The position numbers were made by a program, and so were the translations under genes. From Christiangramia echinicola DSM 19838 (GTDB taxonomy: Bacteria; Bacteroidota; Bacteroidia; Flavobacteriales; Flavobacteriaceae): a stretch of 64,000 bases of DNA. The stretch spans positions 496,001 to 560,000 of the forward strand of contig NZ_AUHG01000011.1 of NCBI RefSeq assembly GCF_000423065.1. The letters are read 5' to 3'. Positions 37,053-47,256 of the stretch are shown piece by piece. How positions within the stretch are numbered: position 1 is the stretch's first letter; every line of letters begins with the position of its first letter. Below the pieces are notes generated by a model that worked only from the letters and a program-made list of their open reading frames with translations, ran no database searches and was not told the DNA's origin.

Positions 37053-37871
37053 ATGAAACACGGGAAATCTTCAAAAAAAGTAGTGCTTATTACAGGTGCT
37101 TCTTCCGGGATCGGAAAGTCTATCGCGACTTATTTAAGCAAACGAAATTTTACAGTTTACGGTACCAGCAGGAAAGCTAAAAATTCTGAAGAGGATTTCT
37201 ATTTTGTACAACTGGATGTGACCAATGAGCAATCTATTAAGGATGCTATTCAGTTTGTTTCAGAAAGGGAAACTAAGATCGATATTCTTATAAATAATGC
37301 AGGAGTTGGGATCACCGGTCCTATAGAAGAAACTCCGGAATCTGAAATTAAAAAAGCCTTTGAAACCAATTATATTGGACCATTGAACATGATCAAGAAT
37401 GTTCTGCCTGTAATGAGAAAGCAGGGTAGTGGTCTTATTATAAATGTAACTTCAATTGCCGGGTATATGGGATTGCCTTACCGCGGGATTTATTCTGCAA
37501 CAAAAGGAGCACTGGAAATTACAGCTGAGGCTTATCGCATGGAGATAAAACAATTCGGCATTAAAATGACGAATGTGGCTCCCGGAGATTTCGCAACCAA
37601 CATAGCTTCTGGGAGATATCATGCGCCTGTTGCTAAAGGTTCTCCTTATGAAGAAGTCTATGGGAATACCCTGGCGCTAATGAATGAACATGTTGATGCT
37701 GGTCAGGATCCTGAATTAATGGCTCGGGAAATTTTGAAGATCATAGAAACACCAGATCCTAATGTTCATTATAAAGTAGGTGAAAGGTTGCAAAAACTTT
37801 CGATAAAACTAAAAAGTCTACTGCCAGATAAACTATATGAGAAAATGCTAATGAAGCATTATAAATTGTAA
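37053..37871 (+). CDS. Short-chain dehydrogenase/reductase
   Basis: 272 aa from the ATG at 37053 (MKHGKSSKKVVLITGASSGIGKSI); the longer frame would read into the SRP RNA and is rejected. Classical SDR motifs: TGASSGIG for NAD(P) binding, NNAGVG, the catalytic serine in VTSIAGYMG, and YSATKGAL with the catalytic tyrosine and lysine. C-terminus reads VGERLQKLSIKLKSLLPDKLYEKMLMKHY, typical of the DltE/YqjQ-like long-range SDRs. Substrate unknown. Possibly co-transcribed with the transaldolase gene 53 bp downstream. Confidence 0.9.
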   Translation: MKHGKSSKKVVLITGASSGIGKSIATYLSKRNFTVYGTSRKAKNSEEDFYFVQLDVTNEQSIKDAIQFVSERETKIDILINNAGVGITGPIEETPESEIKKAFETNYIGPLNMIKNVLPVMRKQGSGLIINVTSIAGYMGLPYRGIYSATKGALEITAEAYRMEIKQFGIKMTNVAPGDFATNIASGRYHAPVAKGSPYEEVYGNTLALMNEHVDAGQDPELMAREILKIIETPDPNVHYKVGERLQKLSIKLKSLLPDKLYEKMLMKHYKL

Positions 37872-37924
37872 TTTTATTACAGTCATAAAACCGAAAACAT
37901 TAATATTCAAAATAACACACAACT

Positions 37925-38581
37925 ATGAAATTTTTTATTGATACCGCTAATCTGGATCAGATCAAAGAAGCACAGGATCTGGGAGTTTTAGATGGGGTTA
38001 CAACAAATCCTTCTTTGATGGCAAAAGAAGGCATTACCGGTAAAGACAATATATTCAAACATTATAAGAAGATCTGTGACCTTGTAGATGGTGATGTAAG
38101 TGCTGAAGTAATCGCTACAGATTTCGAAGGAATGGTGAGAGAAGGTGAGGAGCTGGTTGAAATTCATGACCAGATCGTAGTTAAAGTTCCTATGATCAAG
38201 GAAGGAGTGAAAGCTCTTAAATATTTTAGCGATAAGGGGATCCGTACAAACTGTACGCTTGTGTTTTCACCGGGTCAGGCGTTGTTAGCTGCTAAAGCTG
38301 GTGCAACTTACGTTTCTCCATTTATTGGAAGACTTGATGATATTTCTACAGATGGGTTGAATCTAATTGCTGAAATTAGACTTATCTATGATAATTATGG
38401 TTTTGAGACAGAAATACTGGCTGCTTCGGTAAGACATACCATGCATGTGATAGAATGTGCAAAATTAGGAGCTGATGTTATGACTGGTCCACTTTCTTCT
38501 ATTGAAGGTTTGTTGAAACATCCCTTAACTGATATTGGATTAGAGAAATTCCTTGCAGATTACCAGAAGGGGAATAAATAG
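37925..38581 (+). CDS. fsa: Fructose-6-phosphate aldolase / transaldolase, short form
   Basis: 218 aa, the FSA/MipB-TalC subfamily. [36 protein letters not shown], Schiff-base lysine K87 in QIVVKVPMI, and [33 protein letters not shown]. The whole beta-alpha barrel is present. Real transaldolase and fructose-6-phosphate aldolase activities cannot be told apart by sequence here; in Bacteroidota this form normally serves the pentose phosphate pathway. Confidence 0.92.
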   Translation: MKFFIDTANLDQIKEAQDLGVLDGVTTNPSLMAKEGITGKDNIFKHYKKICDLVDGDVSAEVIATDFEGMVREGEELVEIHDQIVVKVPMIKEGVKALKYFSDKGIRTNCTLVFSPGQALLAAKAGATYVSPFIGRLDDISTDGLNLIAEIRLIYDNYGFETEILAASVRHTMHVIECAKLGADVMTGPLSSIEGLLKHPLTDIGLEKFLADYQKGNK

Positions 38582-38606
38582 TAAAGTTTAAAATAGATTA
38601 ATTGAG

Positions 38607-38633
38607 AAGGCCGTCTGAAAAGATGGCCTTTTT
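38607..38633. terminator. Terminator between fsa and the thioredoxin-fold lipoprotein gene
   Basis: AAGGCCGTCT / AGATGGCCTT with one G-T pair (38607-38616 with 38621-38630), GAAA loop, T run. Convergent genes. Confidence 0.9.
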
Positions 38634-40044
38634 ATTTATTGAGAAATTCAATGATATCATCTTCAAATTCCGGACTTCCAAATTGCATATCGCCTTTTAC
38701 AATTGTCCCGTCTGAATTTACAAAGAACACCTTGTTCAGGTATTTTCGGTAAGTCTCTTTAGATGGGGTTCGTCTTGTAATTTGATATTCATTTTCCTTG
38801 TCATAACCAAAAGTTTCCATGGTCCTTAACCACTCTTCTCTCTCTCCAAGGTCAATATTAATACCAAGAAAAAGAAGTTCCGGGTACTTCTGTCTTAGGT
38901 TGTTAATGATGCTGTGTTGCCATCTGTGATGTGCCGGTGAATAAAGAGACCATGCGTATGTTATAGTAGGTCTATTTATAACATCGCCGTATTCTATGAC
39001 CACTCCGTCTGTATTTTCGGCCATTAACCCATTAATAGATTTACCCACAAAATAGTTTTTCTGGATCTCAGCAAGTTGTCGTGCACTGGCAATATTGCTG
39101 TAATCTATCTTTTCCAGCAGATTTAGAACAGAGTCCAGTCTGCTTTTTCTTTCAGCCATAATAATAGCTTGTGCTGCAAGCCTGTCCAGGAACTCATTTT
39201 TTAATGTATTTACCTGAGATAAAGAATCGATCAATAAGATCCTTCTTTCTATATTTCTAAAGGTGTTAATGTTGAAACACTTTTTATGGTCGGTGTGCTT
39301 TTGGGCGCATTGCTCTATAGATTTAGAACGTAAGTAATCATCTATTAAGTTTGTATACACATAATAATCCTGAAGCTCCTTGTTGTTAAAATCTATTTCT
39401 TCTCGATAATCGTTAAAATCTTCTGGAATTTTATCTGCAAAACTGTTGTAATATTTTCTAATAAGAAAGGTGTATCGTTCTCTCAGATCGTAAAACTCGT
39501 AGTCTATACTAGCTCTGGCGATCTCTAAGAATTCATCTGAGAATTCATTTTTTTCCTTGAGATTTTCAAGTTTAAGCAGTCTTTGCTCTTTAATAGAATC
39601 GGTGATCTGGGCGAACTTTTGAGGTTCAATCTTATAATAGGTGAGAATTAGATCATTATTGCTCTGATTCTTCAGGAACATATCTAAAAGGAAGTTGCTT
39701 TTATCTGAACCATCTCCACTAAAATTTAGAGATTCGTCAAAAGACATCGTATTTAACCAGATAGCTATACTGTCACCGGGTTCCATATACATGATCTGGC
39801 TCTCTGGTGGATGTTTAAAAGTATAAATGCCGCTTTCAAAATCCTTGTATTCTTTCCCGAATTGATTTTTCTCGTCCAGGTACAGGGTGTCTATGGTCTT
39901 ATTTTCCTTTGAAATAACTACATAATCTGTTTCGGGATTGTTTATTTGACCTCCAATAAATACGGAGTCAGACACTTTAGAATTGTCATTACAACCCGTG
40001 AGCAGGAGCGCACAGCAAAAAATAAAAATAGGTAAATACTTCAT
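38632..40044 (-). CDS. Thioredoxin-fold (TlpA-like) lipoprotein without CxxC
   Basis: 470 aa, lipobox LLLTGCND (lipidated C18). Residues about 28-110 look like the DUF4369-type beta domain found before TlpA domains in Bacteroidota. Residues 120-320 are helical with few strong motifs, and 330-470 has a thioredoxin-like fold: GKSINGLM, then PTITYAWSLYSPAHHRWQHSIINNLRQKYPELLFLGINIDLG, and a C-terminal DGTIVKGDMQFGSPEF. Where active members have WCxxC, this protein has SPAH (S369-H372), so no disulfide chemistry is possible. It may be a structural or chaperone-like relative. Envelope location predicted. Confidence 0.78.
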   Translation of the reverse strand: MKYLPIFIFCCALLLTGCNDNSKVSDSVFIGGQINNPETDYVVISKENKTIDTLYLDEKNQFGKEYKDFESGIYTFKHPPESQIMYMEPGDSIAIWLNTMSFDESLNFSGDGSDKSNFLLDMFLKNQSNNDLILTYYKIEPQKFAQITDSIKEQRLLKLENLKEKNEFSDEFLEIARASIDYEFYDLRERYTFLIRKYYNSFADKIPEDFNDYREEIDFNNKELQDYYVYTNLIDDYLRSKSIEQCAQKHTDHKKCFNINTFRNIERRILLIDSLSQVNTLKNEFLDRLAAQAIIMAERKSRLDSVLNLLEKIDYSNIASARQLAEIQKNYFVGKSINGLMAENTDGVVIEYGDVINRPTITYAWSLYSPAHHRWQHSIINNLRQKYPELLFLGINIDLGEREEWLRTMETFGYDKENEYQITRRTPSKETYRKYLNKVFFVNSDGTIVKGDMQFGSPEFEDDIIEFLNK

Positions 40045-40091
40045 TTGCAGTATTGGGCAATGAGGCCTCTTCGGTTTGCCCCAATTTTTAA

Positions 40092-41837
<1,746 letters not shown>

Positions 41838-41862
41838 TTATTTTAATCTATATAAAAAAATG

Positions 41863-41891
41863 AAAAGCCCTGCTGTTGCAGGGCTTTTTTT
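41863..41891. terminator. Terminator between the ABC-F and TonB-dependent receptor genes
   Basis: 11-bp stem AAAAGCCCTGC / GCAGGGCTTTT (41863-41873 with 41878-41888), TGTT loop, T run, convergent genes. Confidence 0.92.
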
Positions 41892-41911
41892 ATGGTTAAT
41901 TTAATTCTATA

Positions 41912-44272
41912 CTAGAAAACGCCGCCGCCTCCAGACTCATCGTTATCACGACTTTTACGTTTTACTGCACGATTCTTTCCTCCTCCAAATCTATAAGAGA
42001 AGCCAAGGTAAACTGTTTGTGTTTCACCTTTAAACCTTCCTTTTTGTTCAAAAGGTCTACCGTCTTCAATTCTAAACTCCTGGGTGTCGAAAACATCATT
42101 GAAATTTAAACTCAGAGTAGCTTTATTATCTTCAAGAAAAGAATACCTGGCACCAAGATTCATAAAATACATAGGCTTAACGTCCAGCTGCAGATCCTGA
42201 CTCGCACTTCTGTAAAATCCAAATAACGAAAACGTCAGAGATTCAGTCGCCTTTAAGTTATGATTGGTTCTAAAAGTGAAGGCTTTGTTGTCTATTTCAA
42301 TAAATTCATTTCCAGCAACCCCTTTTAGGTTTTGTCTATATAATTCCAGTCCTGTATTCGAGCTCCACCAGTCTGTGAATTTATAATTCAGGGAGAATTC
42401 TGCGCCATATGAGTCATTAGAATCAAAGTTTGCAAAGGTTAAGAATATAGAACCTGGTTCATCTTCCCGGCTGTTAAATACCTGGTTTATCTCGTCCTGG
42501 GTCCTTCGGTAAAAAACGCCACTGGTTAGGCTGCCTTTTTTTCCTAATTTTCGAGTATAATTAAGTTCTAATGAATTCGTGAACTGTGGTCTTAGTTCAG
42601 GATTTCCGGCAACCGTTAATCTTGGTGATGCAACCTCTCTAATAGGATTTACCTGGCCAAAACCAGGCCTGTCTACTCTTCGGCTATAACTTAATTGATA
42701 AGAATTTTTCTCACCTGGATTGTAGCTTACGAATCCCGAAGGATATGCGGTGAAATAATCATCTTCATAAACCAGAGCTCCGTTATAGACGGCATCAACA
42801 TTAAACTGTTCCAGCCTTGCACCTAACTGATAAGACCATTTTTCAAAGGTTTGTCCAAAAGTGGTGTAAAAGCTGTAAATATCACGATTATATTGGTACT
42901 GGCTATCTTCAAAATCTGGGTTGGTAGTTTTATAATCGTTATCTGTATCCAGCAAACGAACCTCTGCTCCTAATTCCAGTTTTGATACTTCACTTAGAGG
43001 ATTTACATAATCGATGTTCCCGGTAAAATTTTCACGCCTCTCTTCAACCAGATCATTATATGGAATTAGATCAAGTTCTGTATCTGTAAAATCTATATTG
43101 GTGTTTTCTTCTTCGACAAAGTCATTATAATCTAACTCAAACTGGATATCATGACCTTCTTTATTAAAATCATGATCAAAAAGAAAATTATAAGCAGAAT
43201 TGCTATTATCCATATTCATGTAAAGTAATTGGGTAACATCCATAGACGTATCGTTACCATCTCTCACACTTATATAACCATCAGGACCACCATCGAACAT
43301 ATTTTGATTGGTGTAAAAAGAGAATGTATTATTATCATTCAGGTAAAAATCAACGCCTAGCTTAAATAGATAATTTTCTCTTTCATTATCTACTTTGAAT
43401 TGCTGTTCGATATTTTGTTCTGGAAGTAAAATGGTTCCTCCGTTTTCTCTTGGTCCGAAATTGGTTCCTGCATTCGAGTAGAAATTAAACTTTCCAGTCC
43501 TGTAATTCATATCTAAAGTCCCGTTGAACCTGGTGTTTTTCCCAACTGTAAGCCCTGTATTCAGGTTTCCGTTGAATCCCTGATTTGCATTTTTGTGCAA
43601 TACAATATTGATGATCCCACTCATGCCTTCAGGATTATATTTTGCTGAAGGATTGGTGATCAATTCTATACTTTTTATAGAAGTAGATGGAATTTGTTTT
43701 AATAATTGTGCAGGATCTAAATTTGTCGGTTTTCCGTCTACTAGGATCCGAACATTAGAGTTTCCTCGAAGAGAAATATTCCCATCCTGATCTACGTTTA
43801 CTGAAGGTATATTGACCATGATTTCTGAAGCGCTCGCTCCTGTAGTCATAAGATCCTTGCCTACATTTATTACTTTTCTGTCTACTCGTTGTTCAATGGT
43901 GGTTCTTTCAGCGATAACAACAGTTTCGTCAAGCATGGCGACATCTGGTTCCAGTTTTATAGTTCCTATATTAATGTTGGTATTATTCCTGTCAATATGG
44001 ATATCCTTACTATAGGTCTTGTAACCTATAAATTGTACTTTGAAAATGTAATCTCCGCTTTTAATATTATCTATCTTAAAAGTACCATCATCACTTGAGG
44101 TAATTCCTGTGACGAGATTTCCTTCCATGTCATTGATTATTATAGTGGCGTAGGGGATGGGTTCATTTAATTCTCCATCAATTACCGAACCTGTGATCTT
44201 GCCTACGGGATCTGTAAATGCCATACTTATGGCAGATGTGAATAATAGAAAACTTAAAAATAAATGTTTCAT
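41912..44272 (-). CDS. TonB-dependent outer membrane receptor, carboxypeptidase-regulatory and OMP beta-barrel type
   Basis: 786 aa. Signal peptide (MKHLFLSFLLFTSAISMAF), carboxypeptidase-regulatory-like domain (about 24-110, ITGSVIDGELNEPIPYATIIIND ... FLGYKT-like IGYKTYSKDI), a plug domain (about 120-225, with VMVNIPSVNVDQDGNISLRGNSNVRILVDGKP), then a barrel of 500 residues of the OMP_b-brl_3 type, ending in LGFSYRFGGGKN and a basic tail. Imports or exports an unknown ligand driven by TonB, or acts as an outer-membrane protein of the same build; no SusD partner gene is next to it, so it is not a classic Sus pair. Long leader region upstream with inverted repeats. Confidence 0.85.
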   Translation of the reverse strand: MKHLFLSFLLFTSAISMAFTDPVGKITGSVIDGELNEPIPYATIIINDMEGNLVTGITSSDDGTFKIDNIKSGDYIFKVQFIGYKTYSKDIHIDRNNTNINIGTIKLEPDVAMLDETVVIAERTTIEQRVDRKVINVGKDLMTTGASASEIMVNIPSVNVDQDGNISLRGNSNVRILVDGKPTNLDPAQLLKQIPSTSIKSIELITNPSAKYNPEGMSGIINIVLHKNANQGFNGNLNTGLTVGKNTRFNGTLDMNYRTGKFNFYSNAGTNFGPRENGGTILLPEQNIEQQFKVDNERENYLFKLGVDFYLNDNNTFSFYTNQNMFDGGPDGYISVRDGNDTSMDVTQLLYMNMDNSNSAYNFLFDHDFNKEGHDIQFELDYNDFVEEENTNIDFTDTELDLIPYNDLVEERRENFTGNIDYVNPLSEVSKLELGAEVRLLDTDNDYKTTNPDFEDSQYQYNRDIYSFYTTFGQTFEKWSYQLGARLEQFNVDAVYNGALVYEDDYFTAYPSGFVSYNPGEKNSYQLSYSRRVDRPGFGQVNPIREVASPRLTVAGNPELRPQFTNSLELNYTRKLGKKGSLTSGVFYRRTQDEINQVFNSREDEPGSIFLTFANFDSNDSYGAEFSLNYKFTDWWSSNTGLELYRQNLKGVAGNEFIEIDNKAFTFRTNHNLKATESLTFSLFGFYRSASQDLQLDVKPMYFMNLGARYSFLEDNKATLSLNFNDVFDTQEFRIEDGRPFEQKGRFKGETQTVYLGFSYRFGGGKNRAVKRKSRDNDESGGGGVF

Positions 44273-44313
44273 TTTTTGATTGATTTTGATGATTAATGTT
44301 TAACAAGTTACTT

Positions 44314-44342
44314 GGTATTGCATAGTAGATTCACACAATACC
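44314..44342 (-). promoter_or_regulatory. Inverted repeat in the TonB-dependent receptor leader
   Basis: GGTATTG / CAATACC (44314-44320 with 44336-44342) with a 15-nt loop, 42 bp before the receptor start. Operator or leader RNA hairpin, not assignable. Confidence 0.4.
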
Positions 44343-44399
44343 GCGTAGTTTGATGACCTTGTACTAATATGACGATTAAAAATAGCTTCTGTTACAGAA

Positions 44400-44441
44400 G
44401 TTTAAAAAAAGAACCTGCATCTCTTTTTAGAAATGCAGGTT
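44400..44441 (-). terminator. Hairpin followed by U run on the minus strand, upstream of the TonB-dependent receptor
   Basis: Perfect 9-bp stem AACCTGCAT / ATGCAGGTT (44433-44441 with 44412-44420 on the minus strand), 12-nt loop, then seven T on the minus strand. It lies 128 bp before the receptor ATG, so it could be an attenuator or the end of a small transcript. Confidence 0.6.
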
Positions 44442-44535
44442 GAGCAAAGCCATCCTTATTAACACTAACCATCAAAATTAATAGGACGACTTTACAAGGC
44501 CCGGACCTCATTCTAAAGACTATTTTCATTTTAGA

Positions 44536-44563
44536 TTGTTACACCAAAATTTGATTAACTTTG
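44536..44563 (+). promoter_or_regulatory. Promoter of the CoA-binding protein gene
   Basis: TTG at 44536-44538, 17-nt spacer, TAACTTTG at 44556-44563, immediately before the ATG at 44568. The transcript would be almost leaderless. Confidence 0.55.
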
Positions 44564-44567
44564 AAAT

Positions 44568-44930
44568 ATGAAGAAAAAAACACTTGTGTTAGGGGCTTCT
44601 CTGAAACCTGCTCGTTATTCAAATCTGGCAATTAATAGACTTGTAAAACATGGACAGCCAACCGTTGCTCTAGGCCTAAGAAAGGGAAATGTAAATGGTG
44701 TAGAAATAAAAAATGAAAAATTTCCATTTGAGGATATAGATACAGTTACCCTTTATTTGAATGCTAAAAGGCAACAGGAATATTATGATTATATCATTTC
44801 TCTCAATCCGGAACGAGTGATCTTTAATCCGGGAACCGAAAATCCTGAATTATATGATCTGCTAGACAAAAACGGAATTCAATATGAGAATGCCTGTACT
44901 TTAGTGATGCTTTCTTCTCACCAGTACTAA
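44568..44930 (+). CDS. CoA-binding domain protein (YccU-like)
   Basis: 120 aa Rossmann-fold protein of the CoA-binding family (PF13380). Start KKKTLVLGASLKPARYSNLAINRLVKHGQPTVALGLRKG is the nucleotide-binding half, followed by VTLYLNAKRQQEYYDYIISLNPERVIFNPGTENPELYDLL, and the end ENACTLVMLSSHQY. Function of these stand-alone domains is unknown. Its 3' end overlaps the convergent symporter gene by 30 bp. Confidence 0.85.
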   Translation: MKKKTLVLGASLKPARYSNLAINRLVKHGQPTVALGLRKGNVNGVEIKNEKFPFEDIDTVTLYLNAKRQQEYYDYIISLNPERVIFNPGTENPELYDLLDKNGIQYENACTLVMLSSHQY

Positions 44931-46346
44931 TCCTAAGAAGGTCAGCAATCCGTTTAGTATCAGGATAAAGAATCCGAATTCAAATCCAAACCATACCAAA
45001 CTATTCAGGCTTATAATATAGGATAATACCGGTGCAGCTATTGCCACAACGGGCACTAGTCTATCTTTAATTTTCCATTTGGTAAATAATCCAAAAGCGT
45101 AGAGACCAAGTAAAGGTCCATAGGTATATCCCGCAAACTGAAATAATTTATTGATCACACTTTTATCTGCGATCGCGTACTTGAAAACAAGCATAACCAG
45201 GATAAGCAGAATAGAGATGGCAATATGTATTTGTTTCCTGATTCTTACCTGCGTCTTTTCATCGTATTTCTTTTCTATGTCTAAAATATCAATACTAAAA
45301 GAGGTGGTAAGAGATGTAAGTGCACTATCGGCACTGGAGTAAGCAGCAGCAATAAGTCCGAGAATAAAGAAAATGGCTACGGCAAATCCCAGATCTCCAC
45401 TAGTTGCGATCGCAGGAAATAGGTCATCACGAACTTCAGTAACACCATTAATATCTGCATAATCTATTAATAGAACACCAAGTGCCAGGAATAGAAAATT
45501 TACGAAAACCAGTACAATTGTAAACCAGAACATATTCTTTTGGGCATCTTTCAGGCTTCTACATGTAAGGTTCTTTTGCATCATATCCTGGTCAAGACCA
45601 GTCATAACAATTGCTATAAAAGCTCCCGATAGAAATTGCTTTACAAAATGATCTTTGCTTTTCCAGTCATCAAAGAAAAATATTTTAGAATGTTCACTTT
45701 CGGCTAAATATCCCATTAGGTTGCTTAGTGAGAAACCAAGGTCTTCAGAAATAAAATAGATGGTAATTCCTAATGCGAGTAACATAAAGAATGTTTGCAG
45801 GGTATCTGTCCAGATGATCGTTTTTATTCCGCTTTTAAAGGTATATAGCCAGATCAATAATATGGTAATGGTAACGGTTACGTAATAAGGAACACCCATA
45901 GAATCAAAAACAATAAGTTGTAACACATTTGCAACCAGGAATAGTCTGAAACTTGCCCCTACGACTCTTGATAACAGGAAAAAAGAAGCTCCGGTTTTAT
46001 AAGACGCATTTCCAAACCTACTTTCCAGATAGGTGTAAATAGAGGTTAGATTCAGCTTATAATAGAGGGGAAGTAAAACCTGGCCTATGACGGCATAACC
46101 TATGGTATATCCCAGAACTACCTGGAAATAGCTGAAAGAATCACTTTCCACAGTTCCGGGTATTGAGATAAAGGTGATCCCGCTCAAAGAAGCTCCAATC
46201 ATTCCAAAAGCCACCAGGTACCATGGTGCCTGTTTGTTGGCTTTGAAAAATTCAGCATTACTGCCGCCGCGACCGGTGAAATAGGATATGAGGATCAATA
46301 CCGCGAAGTAAGCGGCAATAAGAATTAGTACTTGATATGGTTGCAT
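44901..46346 (-). CDS. Sodium:solute symporter
   Basis: 481 aa inner-membrane protein with about 13 hydrophobic segments, matching the SSS family. Diagnostic stretches: APWYLVAFGMIGASLSGITFISIPG in the first helices, SRFGNASYKTGASFFLLSRVVGASFRLFLVANVLQL, the sodium-site helix region SGAFIAIVMTGLDQDMMQKNLTCRSLKDAQKNM, and AAAYSSADSALTSLTTSFSIDIL. Substrate not predictable (sugar, amino acid, sialic acid and others share this fold). Convergent overlap with the CoA-binding gene. Confidence 0.92.
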   Translation of the reverse strand: MQPYQVLILIAAYFAVLILISYFTGRGGSNAEFFKANKQAPWYLVAFGMIGASLSGITFISIPGTVESDSFSYFQVVLGYTIGYAVIGQVLLPLYYKLNLTSIYTYLESRFGNASYKTGASFFLLSRVVGASFRLFLVANVLQLIVFDSMGVPYYVTVTITILLIWLYTFKSGIKTIIWTDTLQTFFMLLALGITIYFISEDLGFSLSNLMGYLAESEHSKIFFFDDWKSKDHFVKQFLSGAFIAIVMTGLDQDMMQKNLTCRSLKDAQKNMFWFTIVLVFVNFLFLALGVLLIDYADINGVTEVRDDLFPAIATSGDLGFAVAIFFILGLIAAAYSSADSALTSLTTSFSIDILDIEKKYDEKTQVRIRKQIHIAISILLILVMLVFKYAIADKSVINKLFQFAGYTYGPLLGLYAFGLFTKWKIKDRLVPVVAIAAPVLSYIISLNSLVWFGFEFGFFILILNGLLTFLGLVLVRRKHH

Positions 46347-46423
46347 AGTAAGTGGTTCTGCGCGGCAATTTACAAATTAAGCTTTAAGTAATTTCATCCG
46401 CCGAAAAAATCATAAATTCGCAT

Positions 46424-47041
46424 ATGGATTTTTCTTCAAAATTACTGGAACAGGCCGTTGATGAAATGTCTCAATTGCCGGGAATAGGTAAGCGAACTGC
46501 TTTAAGATTGGTTTTACATCTATTAAAACAACCACAAGAGCAAACAAAACAACTAGCAGGAGCTTTAAGCAATCTTAGGGAGAATATTAAATTATGTAAA
46601 AACTGCTATAATATTAGCGATACAGATCTTTGTGAAATTTGCGCTAATCCAAATAGGGTTTCAGAGATCGTTTGTGTGGTGGAGGATATCAGGGATGTGA
46701 TGGCCATAGAAAATACGGGGCAGTATCGAGGTCACTATCACGTGCTTGGCGGTAAAATTAGTCCTATGGATGGTATTGGTCCTTCTCAGTTATCCATTAA
46801 GCCTCTAATAGATAAAGTTAATGCCGGTAAAATTGAGGAGATCATTTTTGCCTTGAGTAGTACTTTGGAAGGTGACACTACCAATTTCTATATTTTTAAA
46901 CAGTTAGAGGGCACAGGTGTGAAAACCTCGACTATTGCCCGCGGAATTTCAGTAGGAGACGAATTGGAATATGCAGATGAGGTTACACTGGGAAGAAGTA
47001 TCACAAACAGGATCCCGTTTGAAAATTCTATGAAGAGCTAA
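46424..47041 (+). CDS. recR: Recombination protein RecR
   Basis: 205 aa DNA-clamp protein of the RecFOR pathway, loading RecA on gapped DNA. Helix-hairpin-helix [19 protein letters not shown] (about 14-32), C4 zinc finger at C58, C61, C70, C73, Toprim domain [41 protein letters not shown] (about 85-125) and the Walker-B-like C-terminus with [15 protein letters not shown]. Length and motifs normal. Divergent from the symporter. Confidence 0.97.
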   Translation: MDFSSKLLEQAVDEMSQLPGIGKRTALRLVLHLLKQPQEQTKQLAGALSNLRENIKLCKNCYNISDTDLCEICANPNRVSEIVCVVEDIRDVMAIENTGQYRGHYHVLGGKISPMDGIGPSQLSIKPLIDKVNAGKIEEIIFALSSTLEGDTTNFYIFKQLEGTGVKTSTIARGISVGDELEYADEVTLGRSITNRIPFENSMKS

Positions 47042-47256
47042 AGAAAACCGTCTTTTAAAGCTTATTAAAATTTAAAAATTCCCGAATCTTTTTCAATTCC
47101 TTAGCTGAAATCGTAATTTTAGCAGGAATTTGAAAGCTTAATGCTGCTATAAGAAATTCAGTAAAAACTAATTTTATTGATTTTTTAATATTTAATAAGC
47201 GGTATTTTGATTAAATTCGCAACTCAAATAACAAAAATCGCATCTGATTTAACAAT

